A stretch of 58,312 nt of DNA, taken from Photorhabdus heterorhabditis (GTDB taxonomy: Bacteria; Pseudomonadota; Gammaproteobacteria; Enterobacterales; Enterobacteriaceae). Position 1 is the stretch's first letter. Each line of letters begins with the position of its first letter. A model generated the notes under the pieces. That model saw only the letters and a program-made list of their open reading frames with translations, ran no database searches and was not told where the DNA came from. The DNA is taken from NCBI RefSeq assembly GCF_018448905.1, contig NZ_RCWA01000029.1:1-58312 (forward strand). The letters are read 5' to 3'. The translations under genes and the position numbers were made by a program. Shown here in pieces: positions 57,142 to 58,312 of the stretch.

Positions 57142-58200
57142 TCACCCCTCAGCAAATCCATCATTAAGTATTATGTTAGCTAAATATTTACTTTGAATAT
57201 TAATATTGAAATCATTCATTATTTTTTGATGTGCATTCGTCCTTATAATATCTTTATCCTTTTTGCTCAACTCGTCTATATATGATATTTTTTCTGATAA
57301 ATCTACAATATCTCCTTCATTGACAAGAAATCCATTGACATTATTTTCAATTAACTCAGTAATCCCACTATGGTAGGTAGACAAAACTATCTTTTTCATA
57401 GCCATTGCCTCCATTAATACCACCGGTATACCTTCCATGTCACCAGAGTTAGATGTTTTGGATGGAAGTATTAAAACATCTGCGTCTTTCATAAAATCTA
57501 AGACTATGTGATGGGGTTGAAAACCATGCATTTTTATATGTTCATTCAAATTAAGTTTTAATATTAATTCATAACAATATTCATCGAGTTCCCCATCGCC
57601 AACAATGTCTAAAGCAAATGACACTTTACTGCTTATTCGTGCTAGAGATAACAATAAATCAGGCAATCCTTTTTTTTCTGTCAAACGGCCGACAAAAATT
57701 ATCTTCATTTTTTCTTTATTAGATTCATTTGGATATAAAAATGAAAGAGCATCAATATCAACCCCCAGATGTAGCACCTCAACATTGGTAGGATGACATC
57801 CTAGATTAATAATTCTATTACGCATATGTTCACAAACTGAAAAAATTTTATTTGCTTGGTCAAATAAAGTTCCGTAATGACTTCCCAGATCACTAAGACT
57901 CTTTTCTTTAGTAATTTCATATGCATGTAATACACTATATAGTGCATTCTTAATATATCCATATTTTTTCAATTGTGCCGCCATGATACTCGCCATACCA
58001 AAATGGCTTATAACGATATCATTAGGTTTTATTTGTGATGGATTGGATAGAAATTTAAATAACAAGCGTTTACGGTAACAATTTCGTTTAAACAAACTCA
58101 TTCGAGAAAATAAATAACCAGAGATTATAGAAAAATAAATGAATTTAAATATTTCATATATAGGATGAACGTTTTTTATATCTTCTAAATAAGGTTTCAT
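57142..58200 (-). CDS. Family 4 glycosyltransferase
   Basis: A 352-residue GT-B enzyme. It has the phosphate-binding segment IIFVGRLTEKKGLPDLL and the C-terminal donor motif E-x7-E in GDMEGIPVVLMEAMAM (retaining GT4). The N-domain is present but starts without a canonical G-rich loop. Its ATG overlaps the stop of the upstream gene by 4 bp (ATGA). Confidence 0.92.
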   Translation of the reverse strand: MKPYLEDIKNVHPIYEIFKFIYFSIISGYLFSRMSLFKRNCYRKRLLFKFLSNPSQIKPNDIVISHFGMASIMAAQLKKYGYIKNALYSVLHAYEITKEKSLSDLGSHYGTLFDQANKIFSVCEHMRNRIINLGCHPTNVEVLHLGVDIDALSFLYPNESNKEKMKIIFVGRLTEKKGLPDLLLSLARISSKVSFALDIVGDGELDEYCYELILKLNLNEHIKMHGFQPHHIVLDFMKDADVLILPSKTSNSGDMEGIPVVLMEAMAMKKIVLSTYHSGITELIENNVNGFLVNEGDIVDLSEKISYIDELSKKDKDIIRTNAHQKIMNDFNINIQSKYLANIILNDGFAEG

Positions 58201-58312
58201 AATAGTGCTACACCCATTCTTTGTCTTCCTGGTTTTTGCTGTGATGAAAACGATGCCAAAAAGGCATCAACATAATTAATCAACTGCCACATAAATTGAC
58301 AGCTATGATTTC
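58197..58312 (-). CDS. C-terminal end of an unknown protein (runs off the right edge)
   Basis: The last 37 codons of an open frame, ending TGA that overlaps the GT4 start (ATGA), so it is the upstream gene of the same operon. The visible end is CQFMWQLINYVDAFLAS followed by a basic tail, with no recognised motif. It could be the key enzyme or precursor of the cluster; the missing part is needed. Confidence 0.6.
   Translation of the reverse strand, partial: NHSCQFMWQLINYVDAFLASFSSQQKPGRQRMGVALL

Overview
This window looks like a piece of a Photorhabdus chromosome (Gammaproteobacteria, Morganellaceae; genus inferred). The core genes follow the enterobacterial order hmp - glnB - glrR/qseG/glrK - glmY - purL - mltF - tadA - yfhL - acpS - pdxJ - recO - era - rnc - lepB - lepA - rseCBA - rpoE - nadB - trmN6 - srmB. 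The intergenic DNA is AT-rich and carries six ERIC elements of the type common in Photorhabdus. Blocks of accessory genes interrupt the core order at several points.

Region 1 (1-8600, minus strand) is a type VI secretion effector locus. VgrG, a DUF4123 adaptor and a small unknown protein are followed by a ~1.9 kb module repeated in tandem three times: a Tox-REase-5-like nuclease toxin, an Imm52-like immunity protein and a PAAR spike-tip protein. The third toxin copy is broken twice. An ERIC element with a TA target duplication interrupts codon 16, and an 11-copy octanucleotide repeat near the 3' end puts the toxin C-terminus out of frame. Ten or thirteen repeat copies would restore that frame.

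Region 2 (8794-12560) holds a 3' fragment of the flavohaemoglobin gene hmp, which marks the old chromosomal junction. Next to it is a translationally coupled pair, an adenylate-forming enzyme and an acyl reductase, that resembles a carboxylate-to-aldehyde module. The rest is AT-rich DNA with ERIC elements.

Region 3 (12563-25303) is core: glnB, glutamine-dependent nadE, the GlrK-QseG-GlrR operon, and the GlmY small RNA with a sigma-54 promoter and three GlrR boxes. A type II toxin-antitoxin pair follows, then purL with a PurR box, and mltF.

Region 4 (25430-35200) carries an arginine decarboxylase, tadA, and an array of five short phage-tail-fibre genes with two fibre-assembly genes. No other phage genes are present. 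The fibre genes share their N-terminal halves and upstream regions and differ at the C-terminus.

Region 5 (35607-49316) is core: yfhL, acpS-pdxJ, recO-era-rnc-lepB-lepA, rseC-rseB-rseA-rpoE with a sigma-E promoter, nadB, trmN6 and srmB.

Region 6 (49484-58312) is accessory. After a small membrane protein and what may be a degraded group II intron, a very AT-rich minus-strand operon encodes three glycosyltransferases of recognised families, one probable glycosyltransferase, a nucleotidyltransferase, an ABC exporter without a peptidase domain and an HlyD-type membrane-fusion protein. Its upstream end runs off the right edge. It looks like a system that makes and exports a sugar-modified product, and it is the best candidate here for something undescribed.
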